From positions 62,001 through 126,000 of the forward strand of contig JAHQIW010001335.1 in the NCBI GenBank assembly GCA_019055375.1: a DNA stretch of 64,000 bases. Direction: 5' to 3'. Below the pieces are notes generated by a model. It saw nothing but the letters and a program-made list of their open reading frames with translations, did not search any database and had not been told where the DNA came from. The position numbers were made by a program, and so were the translations under genes. Source of the stretch: Parelaphostrongylus tenuis. Taxonomy: Eukaryota > Nematoda > Chromadorea > Rhabditida > Metastrongylidae. Positions 1 through 12,980 of this stretch are shown here, piece after piece (position 1 is the stretch's first letter; each line of letters opens with the position of its first letter).

Positions 1-2430
1 ACATCAGAACTGCAGCGATGATGACGAATGTCAACGTTCTTTCTTTTAATGTGACGCCCCAAACTAAGAGAAGATTGAGCTCATCCACGTAAACAAATCA
101 GCTATGTCCGCTCTACTCCAAACTAATTTGAGAACCACTTACCCAAGGTGAGACCAAAATGAAGCGATCATAAGTTTGACGTAAAGCGTTTGATGAAATC
201 GTAGATACAGCAGTCGTCCAGCTTTTTCTGCTTCAACTTATCGAAGAACTCGGGTATGATGTTAACGAAAAATTCACGGCTTTTTGCATAGCATTATCAT
301 GAAACACTGGAAGGAAGGACCACATGATTGATATATTCCAGACCGCATGAACGTGACAGTGCCCATACACGATTATGCCCATACAGCCTTTTGAGATTCA
401 CCTTAAATAGCTGCCTCTTTCTGGCCTTCAGTTTCGATTTTTATCCCTTCTTACCTTCTTACAATCGAGTAATGTAGCAATTGTCTCAAAAAACCCACTT
501 CACCTCGTCTCCTCCAGGGGCCCATGGGAACTAAAAACTGTTTTCGGTGCACCTAGATATCGCACTCTAATGACACGTTCCTTCGAAAGGGTCTTGAAAA
601 GGTTAGCAAGTCAGTTAATGTGACCTTTTCCAAAATAACGTAGTATCCGCTATGAATTATAATTGACGATCTGATTTTGATCTTTTCACGACAATGCATC
701 CCGATTGTTAGCACTCCGCTATTCAATAGCCCTTCAAATTTATCTCTTTTGTGCGCTTTTTCTGGTCAAAGTCTCTTTCCTTCTTGTCCACCAGTAGCAG
801 TGAAATCTGGGCTCATCTCCACTATGGAGAAGCTTAGGCAGAAAGACCATCATTGATTGCGCGTGATTCTTCGGAGGACGTTGTTCGTCCAAAGACTGTT
901 CACATCCTTGTGATTGTCAAAGGGTGTAGTTTACTTGATGTCCCTCTGGTTTTCCTTTTTCGTACCAGATCACCGCCTTCTTTTCTAAAAACTTAACTGG
1001 AAAGTAGAAAAAACTTTTAGTTATGCTGTGAAAAGAGGGGCATTGAGAAATTGTTCAAGTAATCCAGTCTCAGTCACATCTTTTCCACATTTGGCTAATG
1101 CATTAACGAAAATCGACGAAAGTCCATTATATACTGTCAAGAAGTCACTCTACATGTGCCGAACAAGTCCTTGCTAATTTAGATGCATGCTTTGAGTGTT
1201 CGTCAGGAAAAGCTAATGAGGTTCACGTCACTAGGTCTCGAATCACCAAAGATCAAACTGCACTTTCATAAAAAGTCTAACATTAACATGACATATCCAT
1301 AGTTCGAGTTTTCATTAACTACAAGAAACTTTTAAACGGAAATTTCAGGTGACGAAAGAAAAAAATGTCTTCTAAAAATTTTCCTAGAAGCAGTCATCAG
1401 AAAATGCGAACAACCTTGTCGTTTTGTCGAACACTATCACAGAAGCAGAAACAATTTATTTGGAAATAAGTGGAACAAAGAAAAAGTAGGACTACGTCTT
1501 AGTCGAAAGGAAATTTAATTCATGGAGAACGACTAGTGTGAGGGAAAACTAATTATAGATATTGCGAAGAAAAATCGTAGGACTCAAAGCAAACTGGTTT
1601 TCGTAGCTTGTATCTTTGAAGTAGAACGCTCAGTTCAGTTCTTCAAATTTTATATCTCTAGGATCCTGGAGAACACGCAATGTTAGCGAAGTAGAGATGG
1701 GCTGATCACATTTTAAGAAGGACAGGTGGCAGTTGGATTAAAAAAACGGAAAAATCTAACTTCACAAATGACAGTTCCAGAATACGGAAGGGGACACTCT
1801 TGGGAGTCATATGTGAAAAGCAGGCCACCACCGTAGACGACGATTTCGTGGAAAAGAAAAGATTGACATTGCGATCGGGCTCACACTAATATCGATCATA
1901 TGCCATACGAGTAGGTGTAACTTAGGGGAGTGTAGCCTTATGTGAAGAAATCGAAGCTACAGTGCGAACTCTCAGCTAAGAGTAAACTTGTGTGGTCATC
2001 AACTGTTATGAAATCAGGCTGGTCGAGAGGAAGTGGTTCTCGGATAAACGAGGGTTTATCACTGCCCCTGATGTCGACTCTAATACGCACCGCTGCAAAT
2101 TGCTTAAGTTTTTGCTCTTTCTAAATCAGTAGTACATAAGTGAAGTGTGAACTGCTTTGACGTCAGGACAATTTTCCTAGAAGTCGAGATATCTAAGAGA
2201 AGAATCAGTTATGTCAGTAATTGAAAAATATCCACCGAAATCGAAATGTAGAGTAATGAGGGCAACAGAAAAGGTATGTTGATGTTGCTACTGTGTCGTA
2301 TCAAATGATGTATTATCGGCCAGGCTTTCAGCCTCCTTTTTGAAATCTGCTTATTAATGTTCATAAGAAATAGGCGATCGCACTTCTTGGTTATAAGAAA
2401 ACAAATGCATAACCTCAATCGCTGCGCAAG
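1..2430. other. No recognised gene
   Basis: I see no splice-supported coding exon, RNA gene or classifiable transposon here. The short open frames have no recognisable domain and look like chance frames in AT-rich DNA. Confidence 0.5.
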
Positions 2431-3105
2431 AATTTTCCATAAGAGCTTTAATGATCTTTCGAAAGCTTGAATCTCTGGAAAAAGCCGCACATGACCGGTT
2501 TTCGAGAAGATCCTTTTACGGCGCTGTAAAGTTCAAAATAAAATTATGTTTCACACCCGCATATTTCTCGCCGGACAGAGCTCTCTTTTCAGTCTAATAG
2601 AGATCAATCAATATCAAGATTCAAAGATTTCAGCAGTGTGCATATGTTTAAGAATCTGTGCAATGCAACAGGGAAGATAAGATTAAATTTACATACGCGG
2701 GCAAGGGGATTTTGGCCAATCTATGGGGTGAGGGAGAGCGGGGCCCGGGTCGGATGTGGCCGTTTCAGCACCTCCGTTGATCTATTCCAAAAATTTTCTA
2801 TCTTCCGCGGGCCATAGAAAGGTCAATTTTTGTTAACCAACTAAGAATTGTTTCTCAGAACTCCACATTAAACGTCTACCCTAATGCTAAACGATTTTTT
2901 CTTCACATTCATGTGCTTTTCGTGGCCTTCAGTGAAGCAATAGTTGAACTTTGAAGCCGATGTGAAGCATAATTTACTTTGAATTTTATAGCACTATGAA
3001 AACATCTTCTCGAAAACCGACCACTAGTCAGCTCTTGTCAGAGATTTAAGCTTTCGGATGGTTACCAATATTCCTATGAACAGTGAATGAGGTCGATTAT
3101 TTATT
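2431..3105. repeat. Foldback element (family FB-e)
   Basis: The left arm (about 2,440-2,640) and right arm (about 2,930-3,100) are diverged inverted copies of each other. Both carry the element's TTATGTTTCACAC-type block, the CTTTCGAA block and the GAAAACCGG block. The same arms recur at 29,600-30,255, 47,073-47,733 and 53,187-54,248. No transposase is visible inside, so it is read as a non-autonomous foldback or MITE-like element. Boundaries are approximate. Confidence 0.6.
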
Positions 3106-3864
3106 TGCTCCTTTGTAATCGAAAAGAACGGCGATCATGTTAAGCAAAAGCCTATGTATGTAAAGCATTTTTTGGCCTGATTTGGCTCAATCGCAGATGA
3201 CAACACACCATCACTTGCATGTCTGGCCTTGTAACCAATGCGTAGTAGTATCATCGCTGAGGTAACTCTTTGTAAACCTAATATTATTGCAGAGGTTGGT
3301 CAGCTCATACAACCTAAAATCCCGCCGATAATTACTTCTAACTCCGATCTGAAGGCTCAAAATTGTATGTAAAGGAGTAAATGTCGGTGGTACACGTTTT
3401 GCATGTTTTTGCAAACTAGTAAAAACTTCTTATTAGAGCAGAGGTGCATCTTCTATAATCCTATGTTTGAAGACCAGATTTCAACATTACCTATGTGTTT
3501 CTAAAGAAGATTGTGGATTGCTGCAATACGTACATTCTTTGTTAAGTCGCACTGCAGTCACAGATTCCAATAGTACATCACCACTCTAAATTTTCTTCGA
3601 AAAAATCAGGTGTATTATTAGGTCCAAATATGAGTAGACGATCTGTCGCGTTTTCTCTGCATCAAGGCTCTGAATGCATTATACTCTACGGTATATTTGT
3701 TTGAAATTTGGATATGATCTTTTGCAGGCCTTCACTGCTGATATGCACACGGTCTCGCGAGCCAGCTACTGGATCTTGCTCTTTGAATAGAATTACAGTA
3801 AAATGTCAGCACTTCTTGTTATTGATGGGCCGTCCGATCGAAGGTATCTGTGCTTAGCATGGAG

Positions 3865-4118
3865 AACAGTGGCCACAGGGGCCCAAGGTAATATGCGTGG
3901 TTGCTGTTCGACTTCACACCCAAGGTTTCCTAAGTCTTCCATCCATCCAAGGTACTAGACATGTGTGAGGGGTAGCAGGGCTAACTTAATACATCGTTAG
4001 ATCACCGCGAGTCATTGTAAAGGCCAGACATGCATTCAATCACCTCTTACTAAATTCAGTGAAGTTGAATGCATGGTGCATACCTAGAGGATTGATCAAC
4101 GCCGAGAGCTTCATTCTT
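3865..4118 (+). repeat. SINE-1 copy, degenerate head
   Basis: The body and tail match the SINE-1 family: the CGCGAGTCATTGTAAAGGCC block, then GCATTCAATCACCT, then GATCAACGCCGAGAGCTT. The tRNA-like head is heavily mutated and the A box is hardly recognisable, so this is an old copy. Confidence 0.7.
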
Positions 4119-6094
4119 CATGCTTTCTATCGAAAAATGTTCAACGTAGTTGACCCTTTAGATACAAAATTGTGGCCTTCTCAGTTTTTTTTTTTCGTTT
4201 TTGCGTATAACCAGTTTTTACGCGCAGTCAATAAATCGCTTCACAGTTAGTGCTGTACTTGAAGAATATTAGCCGAAAACGCTATATTTCACAAGAGTGC
4301 TTCGAAGACACAATCGAACATTTTATAGAACACTTTTTGACCTGTCGTTGATTTCAACTAGGTCTGGCCTAGAAAAAATTGGACTTAGAAAAGAATTGAA
4401 AAAGCCAATATAAAACTCAACCTTGTTGTTCTCGGATATGATGCAGTATTATGCATTCTGAAAGGATATTAGAAGGTATTTTATTGCATATTACAAGAGA
4501 CGAGAAATGTGCGTAGCTTTGAGAGGATAATCGCGAAGTTTTGTTTACAGTCAGTCTTATTATCTATGCCATGATCAAACGGATAATGGCTCTATATTGG
4601 TGCAGCGCAGTGTCATGATGAAACGCTGAAGGCTAACAGACACTTCCTTTCTGAGGTTTATACAAGGGTCAGTCATCAAACTACAGTTGAACACTAAAAA
4701 ACCATAAGTGATAACGACGATGTGTTGTCAAACTCAGGTGCATCATTGAAATAACACCGAAAAGTCCGCGAGCCAATCATGGTGCTGTCAAAACTTTGTG
4801 TTTACTATTTGGCTACTATTCTGCCCTATTCCATTCCTCGCTGGACACAGACAGCTTCACAGATAAGGAGAGATCAGAAAGCACGCTGCAAAGTCGGAAT
4901 CTAGAACCACAATGTAAATTTATTTGCTGCTCTATTCATTTTCAACGGCAAGGTACGATATGAGATATAATTACAAGAATGCCAAATAGATAAAAAACGT
5001 AGATTTGGATGTTTGTGTACGGTGGACTAAGCCATGACCCTACTCTCAGGAGCGTGTCCATTCGCATTGCATCACCTAGCTCTAGCTTTTTCTCAGCTTT
5101 TTTTTACAGTAATCGGTGGCTGTAATCAATCACCCGTCAACGAGATCGATGTGGGGAGCACAAATTGGTGTGAACTCAGTCATGCAGAAGCCATCATAGA
5201 ATTCAATCAAAACCAAACTATGAAGCGAGCTGACTTCATCCAATCCACAACGAGGCACTCTAATACGGTTACTTTAGGATCCTGGAAGCGAGGTGACTTT
5301 AATCATCATCTGCGATGAAAACGAAGGAAATATCCTCAAGCACCCATGGAAATCACCAGATCCGTATAGTTGCTTGGTGCTAAGAAGACAATGAGAAGCA
5401 AGAAGTGCTGAGGTCCGAGCAGTGTATTACTTATGATGATGAGTCATGTAATAATGATTAATACTAATATACCATTCTCTTTCTGGAAGAAAGAAATGAT
5501 TTGGTGAAAGTGAAAGCGACGGGACAACATGTAAGCTCTCAACAAAAATGTAGTTTTATTCTTAGTCTCTTTGCATCGCATCCACTATAACTCCGTCGTG
5601 CCTGCTTTGCACAAATAAATGAGAGACTTGTGTTCTTGACGGCTTCTTTGTCAACTTCACTTCTGTGGCTAATAACACGCCACGGCGTTTTCACGTTATT
5701 AAATGACTACTGAAGAGCTGAAAAAGTGAAAATTTAAGCACACACAGAATCGACCATACAGCGCACAAGCGAGGTGAAGCTTTATTTTATCTGCTATTAG
5801 AGCGCACAAAATGCTGCCTTTGCAATCACCCCCTCTATCTAAATCTTTCTTCGAAGGCTATTGAATGATCGTACATAACACGATAAAAAAAAAGATCTGA
5901 AGCCTACGAGATTTCGAAATGAGCATGTGTTCGTCCACATCTTCTTATTGGACAGTTTGATCTTGACACATACGTGCTCGTGTTGTTTGAAGCTCGTTAA
6001 GAGTCAACTAAAGGAAATTAACGTTTAAAAGATTGGCTTTGAAAGATTTAGGTTTGAGTCCAAAAGCAACGGCTTCACGTCCTTCCAATCAATT
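4119..6094. other. No recognised gene
   Basis: No host exon, RNA gene or clear repeat could be supported. A 94-residue open frame at 5,034-5,318 has no recognised domain and no convincing splice context. Confidence 0.45.
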
Positions 6095-6356
6095 CCTGAT
6101 GTTCGACATATCACTGACGTATGAACTGAACAAAGATACTAAGATCTCTCAGTGACTTTCTTTACACAACAAATGCAAATGTTTCAGTAACATCCCGTAT
6201 CAGTTGAATAACTTGTAGTTTGACCGAAGGAGTGCTGAGATACAAGCTAAACTCGAAACCTGAAGTGCTTTCTGATTTCTGATTGCCCTCCTGGAACTCA
6301 CCCAGTTCTCCAATAAGTCACCAGAGCACCCGTTTTGCCATTGTATCGGTCAGGAA

Positions 6357-6370
6357 CCCCCCCCCCCCCC
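6357..6370. repeat. Poly-C run of 14
   Basis: Fourteen consecutive C residues. The matching place in unit B (about 13,360) has only four, so the run expanded in unit A or is an assembly uncertainty. Confidence 0.8.
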
Positions 6371-6530
6371 GCAAGGTTAATAAACTTGACTTTCATTCAA
6401 CGGCATTCACGCTGAAGACGCATAAAAATTCCTCAAGCAGCAGAAGAAGCCAAAAATAGAACTGTTTGAAGGCATTACCTCTGCTGATGCTGAAACTGAG
6501 AAATTATATAGACGCGAATTATACGAGGAC

Positions 6531-6780
6531 GCGTGTGGTCCAGTGGTTAGAGGTGCTCAGTAGCACAAGTGGTCATTGGTTCGATTCCATGGATCAGGTG
6601 ACTCACAAAGTCCTCCATTCATTCAGGACTGCCGAACAGGTACCACACTTGTCTAGGGACATAACAGCACTGACTTTGTACTTTTATAAAACGCATCAAG
6701 TCATTGTAAACTCCAGATATGCATTCAAGAACCTCTGACAATGCTTCACAAGGCCGAATACAACGGTGCATCTTTGGAGG
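6531..6780 (+). repeat. SINE-1 variant copy (unit A)
   Basis: The tRNA-like head has an A-box-like GTGGTCCAGTGGTTAGAGG and a B-box-like GGTTCGATTCC, followed by the SINE-1 body (ACTTGTCTAGGG, GTCATTGTAAA, GATATGCATTCAA). The tail is shortened and differs from the main SINE-1 form. The unit B counterpart is at 13,526-13,785, so this insertion predates the duplication. Confidence 0.75.
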
Positions 6781-6877
6781 ACCAATTGACGATGAGAGGT
6801 ATATCCCTTATTATCCATTCTTCTATACTTCTGTGCTTCTCTAACAGCTTAGTGGCACACTGTAACTTTGGTGCTAC

Positions 6878-7427
6878 GCTAAGGAAGAAAGTTCCAAGGC
6901 ACTCTTAAAAGATTAAGATAACTCCCAGGAAATCATGGAAATATTACAGGTCCATATATGGGAATTTCCCACTGAAGGCCTAGACATTATTAGACCTAAA
7001 TTGAGGAGGTACCCGGCTTTGCTCAACCGAAAGCGCATTTTGATGCAACAAGACAGTGCCAGACCGCATGCTGCCAAAAAACCAAAGACAAGCTGGATGA
7101 ATAGGACCGAGTCGAGGTTCTGCCGCATCGTGCCTACACTCCAGATTGCGCTCCATCCGGCTTTGGCTTTTTCCGATCAGTGCCAAGAATTTTTGAACAG
7201 TCGCCAAACTGAATCGGAAGAAGTTGAATAAGCATGTCAAGAGTTCTTTGCTTCGAAGTCAAAGGGATGGTCGACTTCGATTAGATCCGGAACTTGGGAG
7301 GCCGTTGGCAGAAAGTCGTGGAAAACGATGGCTTTTATATTGAAGCACAGTTATGATGGTTTTTGTTTGGGATTCATTCATAGATTTTGATTTTTCTACA
7401 AGTGTCCCGGAACTTTCTTTACAACCT
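6878..7427 (+). mobile_element. Mariner-derived deletion element with transposase remnant (unit A)
   Basis: Terminal inverted repeats of about 26 bp (GAAAGTTCC and GGCAC core on the left, the complement on the right at 7,402-7,427) enclose about 500 bp. Inside, the plus strand encodes the C-terminal catalytic part of a mariner transposase. Visible motifs are ILMQQDSARPHAAKK (second catalytic Asp) and YTPDCAPSGFGFF (third Asp region), the latter after a frameshift. The N-terminal DNA-binding half is missing, against about 345 residues in intact mariners. It cannot make a functional transposase. Confidence 0.85.
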
Positions 7428-8250
7428 ATTACTTCTCAGGAGACGAAACCATCCACGTCTACGAAAACTCGACAGTAACAATGCGACTTTGCCACTTTCT
7501 CAGGGGGTAGTGTTCCCACCCAACAGTGGGGTAGATTCCATGCAAGAACACGTTATGAGAGCGAATCCAGGTATACTGGCGTGAACATGTGCTAAAGTTC
7601 TATCAAGCATATGCTTGCGCGGGTCCCGCACCGCAAACAGATCAATATATCGATCCGCATGCGCCCTCCGGAACAGTACTCATTTCATGTTTGGTCGTTC
7701 TTGGGATCGGTCGCTTCCTTTTCGCAATGTCTTCTTTCCAGACTTATTTTCTCTTTCATTTTTCCTCATAACTATTTCTCCTATTTCTCGTCGCTTCCAT
7801 GTGGATTGTCCGATACTTCACAGAGTTTCCACTCACTGAAGTTATTGTCACGATTAGTACAAAAGATGACGACAATTACTAGTCGGACCATATTATCTCT
7901 TCCTTCGATATCCATTCTACTCATACTCATACGTAAAGACTAGGATCCCAACCCCTTCGAACAGTACTCTTATCCACTATTATTGTATATTTTTCCTTAA
8001 TGCACGAATAACCGCGATATAAAATACACAAGGGTGGGTGGATTACTTCCTATTCTCTGTTTATTACTGCTTCTCATGACTATCAAAGGGTTAGGGTTTG
8101 GGTTGTTTGAGCTCATAGCTAAGATTCTGCACCTCTTTCTTGGCTGTAGGTCGAAAATTCAGTTGATCCATACCATGGGGCCTCACAAAATGATCTGCTG
8201 CCGCGTTATGGCCTCAGTTGTTGCGCTCTCACTCCGTAATATCCTCCGTC

Positions 8251-8549
8251 AGAAGCGCATGTGGTTAGAGGTGCTCTGCGTCGCACACGAGGTCAATCGT
8301 TCGATTTCGCGCTCATGACTTACCAAGCCATCCATCCCTCCGGGTTCGGTAAAGTGGTGTCAGACTGGTCTCAGACTTGGCTGGGAGGATAAGCAGCACT
8401 GACGCGGTACAGCGGGAGGCAACCGCGAGTCATTGTAAAGGCCAGATACGCATTCAATCACATCAAACGAAGTAAAAATTTGAAGACGAATGCACGACGC
8501 ATCTCTCAAAGACTGATTAACTTCGAGAGCTTTGTCCTTTGTTCCTCAA
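8251..8549 (+). repeat. SINE-1, full copy with target-site duplication
   Basis: The copy begins with a tRNA-like head (GTGGTTAGAGGTGCTCTGCG, then the B-box-like TCGTTCGATTTCGC), runs through the standard SINE-1 body, and ends with CTTTGTCCTTTGTTCCTCAA. It is flanked by the direct repeat CCTCCGTC at 8,243-8,250 and 8,550-8,557. In unit B the matching site (about 15,212) has a single CCTTCGTC and no SINE, so the empty site is preserved. Confidence 0.9.
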
Positions 8550-9139
8550 CCTCCGTCGTTCACAAACTTCTACCACTAATGCTGACGTGGAGATCTGAAC
8601 TTAAACGGCCCGTCTTCACTGAGAGTACGAGCCCCAGCACAGGGAAACTGCGCTGGTTTAGCTAGTTTACTCCCTAGAGTCACGAAGTAAACCTAGTCAA
8701 GGCTTCCTCAAGTCGTCACCACATTAGGGCGGTGGTCGGCCCTTGTAGATTGGAGGGAGATTACCACCCTCGACTAGTAGCTAGCAAGACGACGATCAGT
8801 TCTGGTGCGGTTTGCTCTTAGCTGAGCTTTCCGAAAAGAAAATTGGGCTCCTCCTCAGCCTGGATGGCCCTGCTGCGGGGTTGAACCCCTCGCTGTACTT
8901 CGCAGTTCGACACCCCAGGAACACCTCCCGAGCAACAATGAGGGTGTAAACTAATCGGGAGTAACCAAGACTAGATACTATTAGATTCTATATGAGAACA
9001 ATTCGACAGGGTATCATAACAATCATTTGGTCTAGTTTTACTCTGTTGCGACGACGGCATTCTCATGAACAGTTCGTAATACGTCATCAAATGTAAATGT
9101 AACAAAATCTTAGCCTGGATAGTTAGTGTTGAAAGTATA

Positions 9140-9423
9140 TAAGGTCAAAACTTTCAACGCTGATTCATCCTTGAGGACCATGCCAGGCATTCGACTTCAG
9201 CGAGTATCATTTGAGGTGACTGAATACATATCTGGCCCTTACAATAACTCGCGGTGGCATACCGATGTACCAAGTCGGCGCAACTATCCTTCCAGACAAG
9301 TTTGGTGCCTATTCACCGACACCCAGGAGATGGAAGGCTTGGGGAGACCTGAGCGGGGATCGAACTATCGGTCGTGTGTGTGTCGCACGGCACCTCTAGG
9401 CACTGCGCCATGCGTGCTCTTAA
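9140..9423 (-). repeat. SINE-1 copy (unit A, minus strand)
   Basis: Reverse-complemented SINE-1: tail block at 9,140, CATATCTGGCCCTTACAATA in the body, and the head with B-box complement GGATCGAAC and A-box complement ACTGCGCCA near 9,405. Shared with unit B at 15,801-16,083. Confidence 0.85.
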
Positions 9424-9502
9424 TTATTACTGTTACTTCATTCGATGCCCTCAGTAGGTCATGAATGTTTTCAGCACATTTAAAGCTGTTGCGTAGCTTT
9501 CT

Positions 9503-9638
9503 CGGGACCATGGACACAACCCTCAACGTCTCTAACCTCAGCGTGTTGCGTCTAACAATGGTACGCTGAAGGTTAGACGACATTTTCAGACGCAACACGC
9601 TGGGGTTAGAGACGCAGAGGGTTTAGATCATGGTCCCG
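9503..9638. repeat. Foldback element FB-g (unit A)
   Basis: The inverted arms begin CGGGACCATG and contain GTCTCTAACC and CAGCGTGTTGCGTCT on both sides of a short centre. Related copies are at 16,166-16,286 and 19,892-20,129. No coding capacity. Confidence 0.8.
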
Positions 9639-10182
9639 GCAGAGATATATCTCAGTCCTTAAGGAACCGAGCAAAATGAAAACTCGGATTTTCACTTGAG
9701 CAATCTCATATTTCATTCAAGGACTTCCGCTTCAAAAAATCTCAACAATTTTTCAATTGGAAACTAACATCAACATTTTTTTTCAAAAACTTCTCTTTTC
9801 ACTTCAGTGCCACTGCCTTCAGTTCGGATCACTTTATCTCTTCGACGCATACAGTTTCCTTATAGTAGTTCTGGTGAATCTCATAATAGGAACAAGTCTA
9901 TCGATTTCCTGAGTATACCTATAACTTCTTCGTAGCCTTACTTTTTTCAAGAGTCTATTTGACGATCCAGGAGGTCCAAAAGTATTGAGTGGTATGCAAG
10001 CACTCCACATCAAGCAGGAAAAGAACCCTCGTTTCAGCAATACCGAGAACGCGTCCTACCATTACATCTCCGATGCCACTGCCGATGCTTTGTTACCAGT
10101 CTTTCTTCGACATATGCTATCGTTGGTGCCAGCAACTTAACTCTTACGGATTCAGTCGGGTAAGTACATATCGACATTAACC

Positions 10183-10472
10183 GGTTGACTTCCGTAGGTA
10201 GACCCAGGGGGGTGTTCAACGCCTCCACCCTCCTCTACCCCAAGTGGACGTCGACTACAGCTACTTTTCGTTGCAGGGTTCGCGCTAACTTTTGGAATGA
10301 TTCGTGTGCGATCTCGCCGGTGTATTGGCTGCTGTTTCTTGGTGTTGACACCATGCCTGCATATATAACATCAAGAAGCAGCAGTCAATACGCCGGCGAG
10401 ACCGCACGCGAATCATTCCGAAACTTAACTGGGGATCCTGCAACGAAATATAGGGGTCCACGGAACTCGACC
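10183..10472. repeat. Foldback element FB-f (unit A)
   Basis: Inverted arms share GGAATGATTCG, CTCGCCGG and CTGCTGTTTCTTG blocks on either side of about 20 bp at 10,350-10,370. The outer ends carry the GGTCCACGGAA-type sequence. Copies occur at 16,803-17,141 and, more diverged, 51,800-52,050. Confidence 0.8.
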
Positions 10473-10914
10473 TGTTAAGCCTAGTTATACCCATGTCTCA
10501 GAGTCCCGTATTTATCCTCTCAGACTATAAGCAGAATAAGGTGCTGCCTTAAGTGTTGTAATATGAACTCTACTTAACATCTCCCCCATTGATGTAGTCG
10601 TACAGGTCTCTGTTCCCAATTGTTTCCTTGAACAACGAAATTTTCAATGATTTAGTGAGGGCTTCGTCTACTCTCACTTCATCAACATGTCCAAGCTTTG
10701 ATAAGTTTCACGATGGTACAGCCCTGAATCCTCCAAATGTTGAGTGCTACCTTCATGCTTCACCCAGTGAAAACACTTCTCTAAGCTAGAACTTGTCACT
10801 AATTTATTGCAATGGGATTATCACTATATCACTTCAGTTGGTCGCACCACATTTTTCTCACTATGGAGGTTCGCGTAATCCAGCATACAATTCGTCTTCT
10901 CGCTTGCTTGCACA

Positions 10915-11092
10915 CTTTATTCTTTTCACTAACCTTATAGAATATTAGTCGAGCAAGTCCTGAAATCTCGAGGCTATCCAGACTGAGGCGTTCGTTATTG
11001 ATGACCGGAAAGTATTGGGGTATGAGGGATCAGTGCAATGCGAGGTCGCGCCGAGCATCACTAGCCATTCGGCCACCTACTCTCGATTTTAT
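10915..11092 (-). repeat. SINE-4, tRNA-Ser/Leu-like head (unit A)
   Basis: On the minus strand the head reads GTGGCCGAATGGCTAGTGAT, which fits a pol III A box of the Ser/Leu type. Downstream are the family blocks TCCGGTCATCAATAACGAAC and CTCGAGATTTCAGGACTTG. Other copies are at 17,445-17,605, 18,113-18,290, 29,010-29,128, 33,078-33,250 and 51,180-51,310. The B box is degenerate. Confidence 0.65.
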
Positions 11093-11459
11093 TACTCATC
11101 ATAGAATATCACACACTTTGATTAGCTTGTCTTCATCGATGGAGTCGTTCACTCTTCAGGCTTCCATTAGCAAAATGAAATACTTATGTGAGCCATTATG
11201 TGAATCACATAGTATATTAACCCGGTCGGGACGGCAGTTGGTTAATCGTGCAGCGCAATGCGCAAGCGTTGTGTGGTTTACGTTACTTCGATAGAGTTTT
11301 CTCCTGCGTCAAAGAAAAAATCCACGTTTTTGACGTTATTCTGAACTCTGTGATTTTCTGTACACATTTATACGCTTGGTCCACATAAAACTTCTACATG
11401 AGAAGAAAATTCGAGAGTAAAACATAATCTTCTTCACACTCCTACAGTACTATATAATA

Positions 11460-12080
11460 ACCTTTTTGAAAGCTAATTTTTGTACTAGAATCATCAGGAT
11501 TTATGCTATCGAACGGTACTAAAATTTCATTCATTGACTGTGGCCGAGCAAAAAACGCGCGCCAGATGTGAAACGTAATATTACTTTCGCAGCTGCAACG
11601 TAGTCAAAAGACTTTTCCGGAAAATAAGCATAGTGCTGAAATCCTTGAGATTTAAGCTCTCCAGTAAGTACCTAAACTCTAGGGTAATAGCTCTGTTCAG
11701 GAAAATACGCTTTTTAATAATCGTGTACCTAGAGAGGTACACGCCGTTCCGTCTCGAACGGGTTAACTCGAGTTTTTTAACCACCCGCGGTCATTTTGAC
11801 CCTCAAACTTTCAGAGGTCTTTTTCCACTAAACAAAGCTTTTTATCCATAATTTAAATAATCATTTGAAAGCTTAAATCTCAGGAGTTCTGACACTTTGC
11901 TTGGTGTTCAAAAAGGCCATTATAATAAGTTGTAGCAGCGAAAATAAAATTATGTTTCACACTCGATTTGCCTTATTTGCTCAGCCGAAGTTTGAAGGTC
12001 GCTTCTTATTGAACTACACTAGGCTCATTCTATAGCCCAAATTTCAGCAAATTCTAAGCTTGAGCTGGTCTTCGAAAAGG
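11460..12080. repeat. Foldback element FB-d (unit A)
   Basis: Left and right arms are inverted copies sharing GCCGAGCAAA, GTGTGAAAC and CAGCTGCAAC-type blocks, with the centre near 11,770. The right arm includes AAAATTATGTTTCACACTCG, a block also found in family FB-e, which suggests the families are related. Partial copies occur at 18,480-18,750 and in the first ABC-F intron. Confidence 0.6.
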
Positions 12081-12683
12081 CTTCATAGCACACTGTAGGA
12101 GCGAAGATAAAATCACGTTTCACATGCGGAGTTTTCTTTGCACATACGAGTTATATACGCACAAAAAGTACACGGACTTGTAGAGAAAATAACTATCGAA
12201 GTCGCATACAGTACTCATAATATTTTCCGAAACAAAGAAAAAAATTTCTGTTAAAGAAGGAAAATCGCGCGGCACTGGCGATATCGATTATGCTGCCGTT
12301 CGCGAAGGGTTAAGATGCTTATTGGCCATCGCGAACCATATTAGAGAATCTGTTTCTTACGATTAGCTCGAACGTTGTCGATCTTCATGCAATAGTCCAA
12401 CTCAATCTCATTGGAATGAATCAAACTCTATTAGTTCTCAAGCAAATAGCATAATGAAGCTCTTTTCAGGCAGTCAATTAGAAGCACATATTGCTTTGCT
12501 GAATCATTTCGAAGCGGTAGACATTCTTCTTATTCCAGCTAAACATATCATTGAGCCCGCATCAGCTCTATCACAATCACAAAAGGTAGATGACACAGCG
12601 ATTATGCAGACTTTAGCTGCAATCGATTGTAGAAAGCTATGCTGAAGCTTACAGTCAATTTTCAGATGTTCATAACACTTACT

Positions 12684-12980
12684 GGTACTTGTCCTTTATG
12701 AGGCGACAAAAGGAAAAAACCGGTCTCATTCGTTGGACGAAAACTTTTCATAGGAGTGTTAGCAACCTTTCGAAAATTGAGACTTCTGGCTACAGCTGCG
12801 CGCGGTCGGTTTTTCAGAACACCCTTTTATAACGCTGTAAAATCCAAAATAAAGAACTGGCCATGGACAGCTGCAGCCAGAAGTGTCAGCTTTCGATTGG
12901 ATACTAACACTCCCATGAAACGTTCCTCTCCAGCACGTGAGATCGGGTTTTCATTTGTCGCCTCATTATGGACAAGTACC
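12684..12980. repeat. Foldback element FB-c, absent from unit B
   Basis: A near-perfect hairpin. The ends GGTACTTGTCC and GGACAAGTACC are inverted, and both arms carry GAGGCGACAAA, CATAGGAGTGTTAG and GAGACTTCTGGCT or their complements. The corresponding place in unit B (about 19,130) has no element, so it inserted after the duplication or was lost from B. Confidence 0.85.

Noticed and set aside
7611..7943. Open frames of 60-110 codons on the plus strand
   Set aside because: They overlap in several frames, have no domain, and the matching part of unit B is broken by stops, so they are chance frames next to the mariner remnant.
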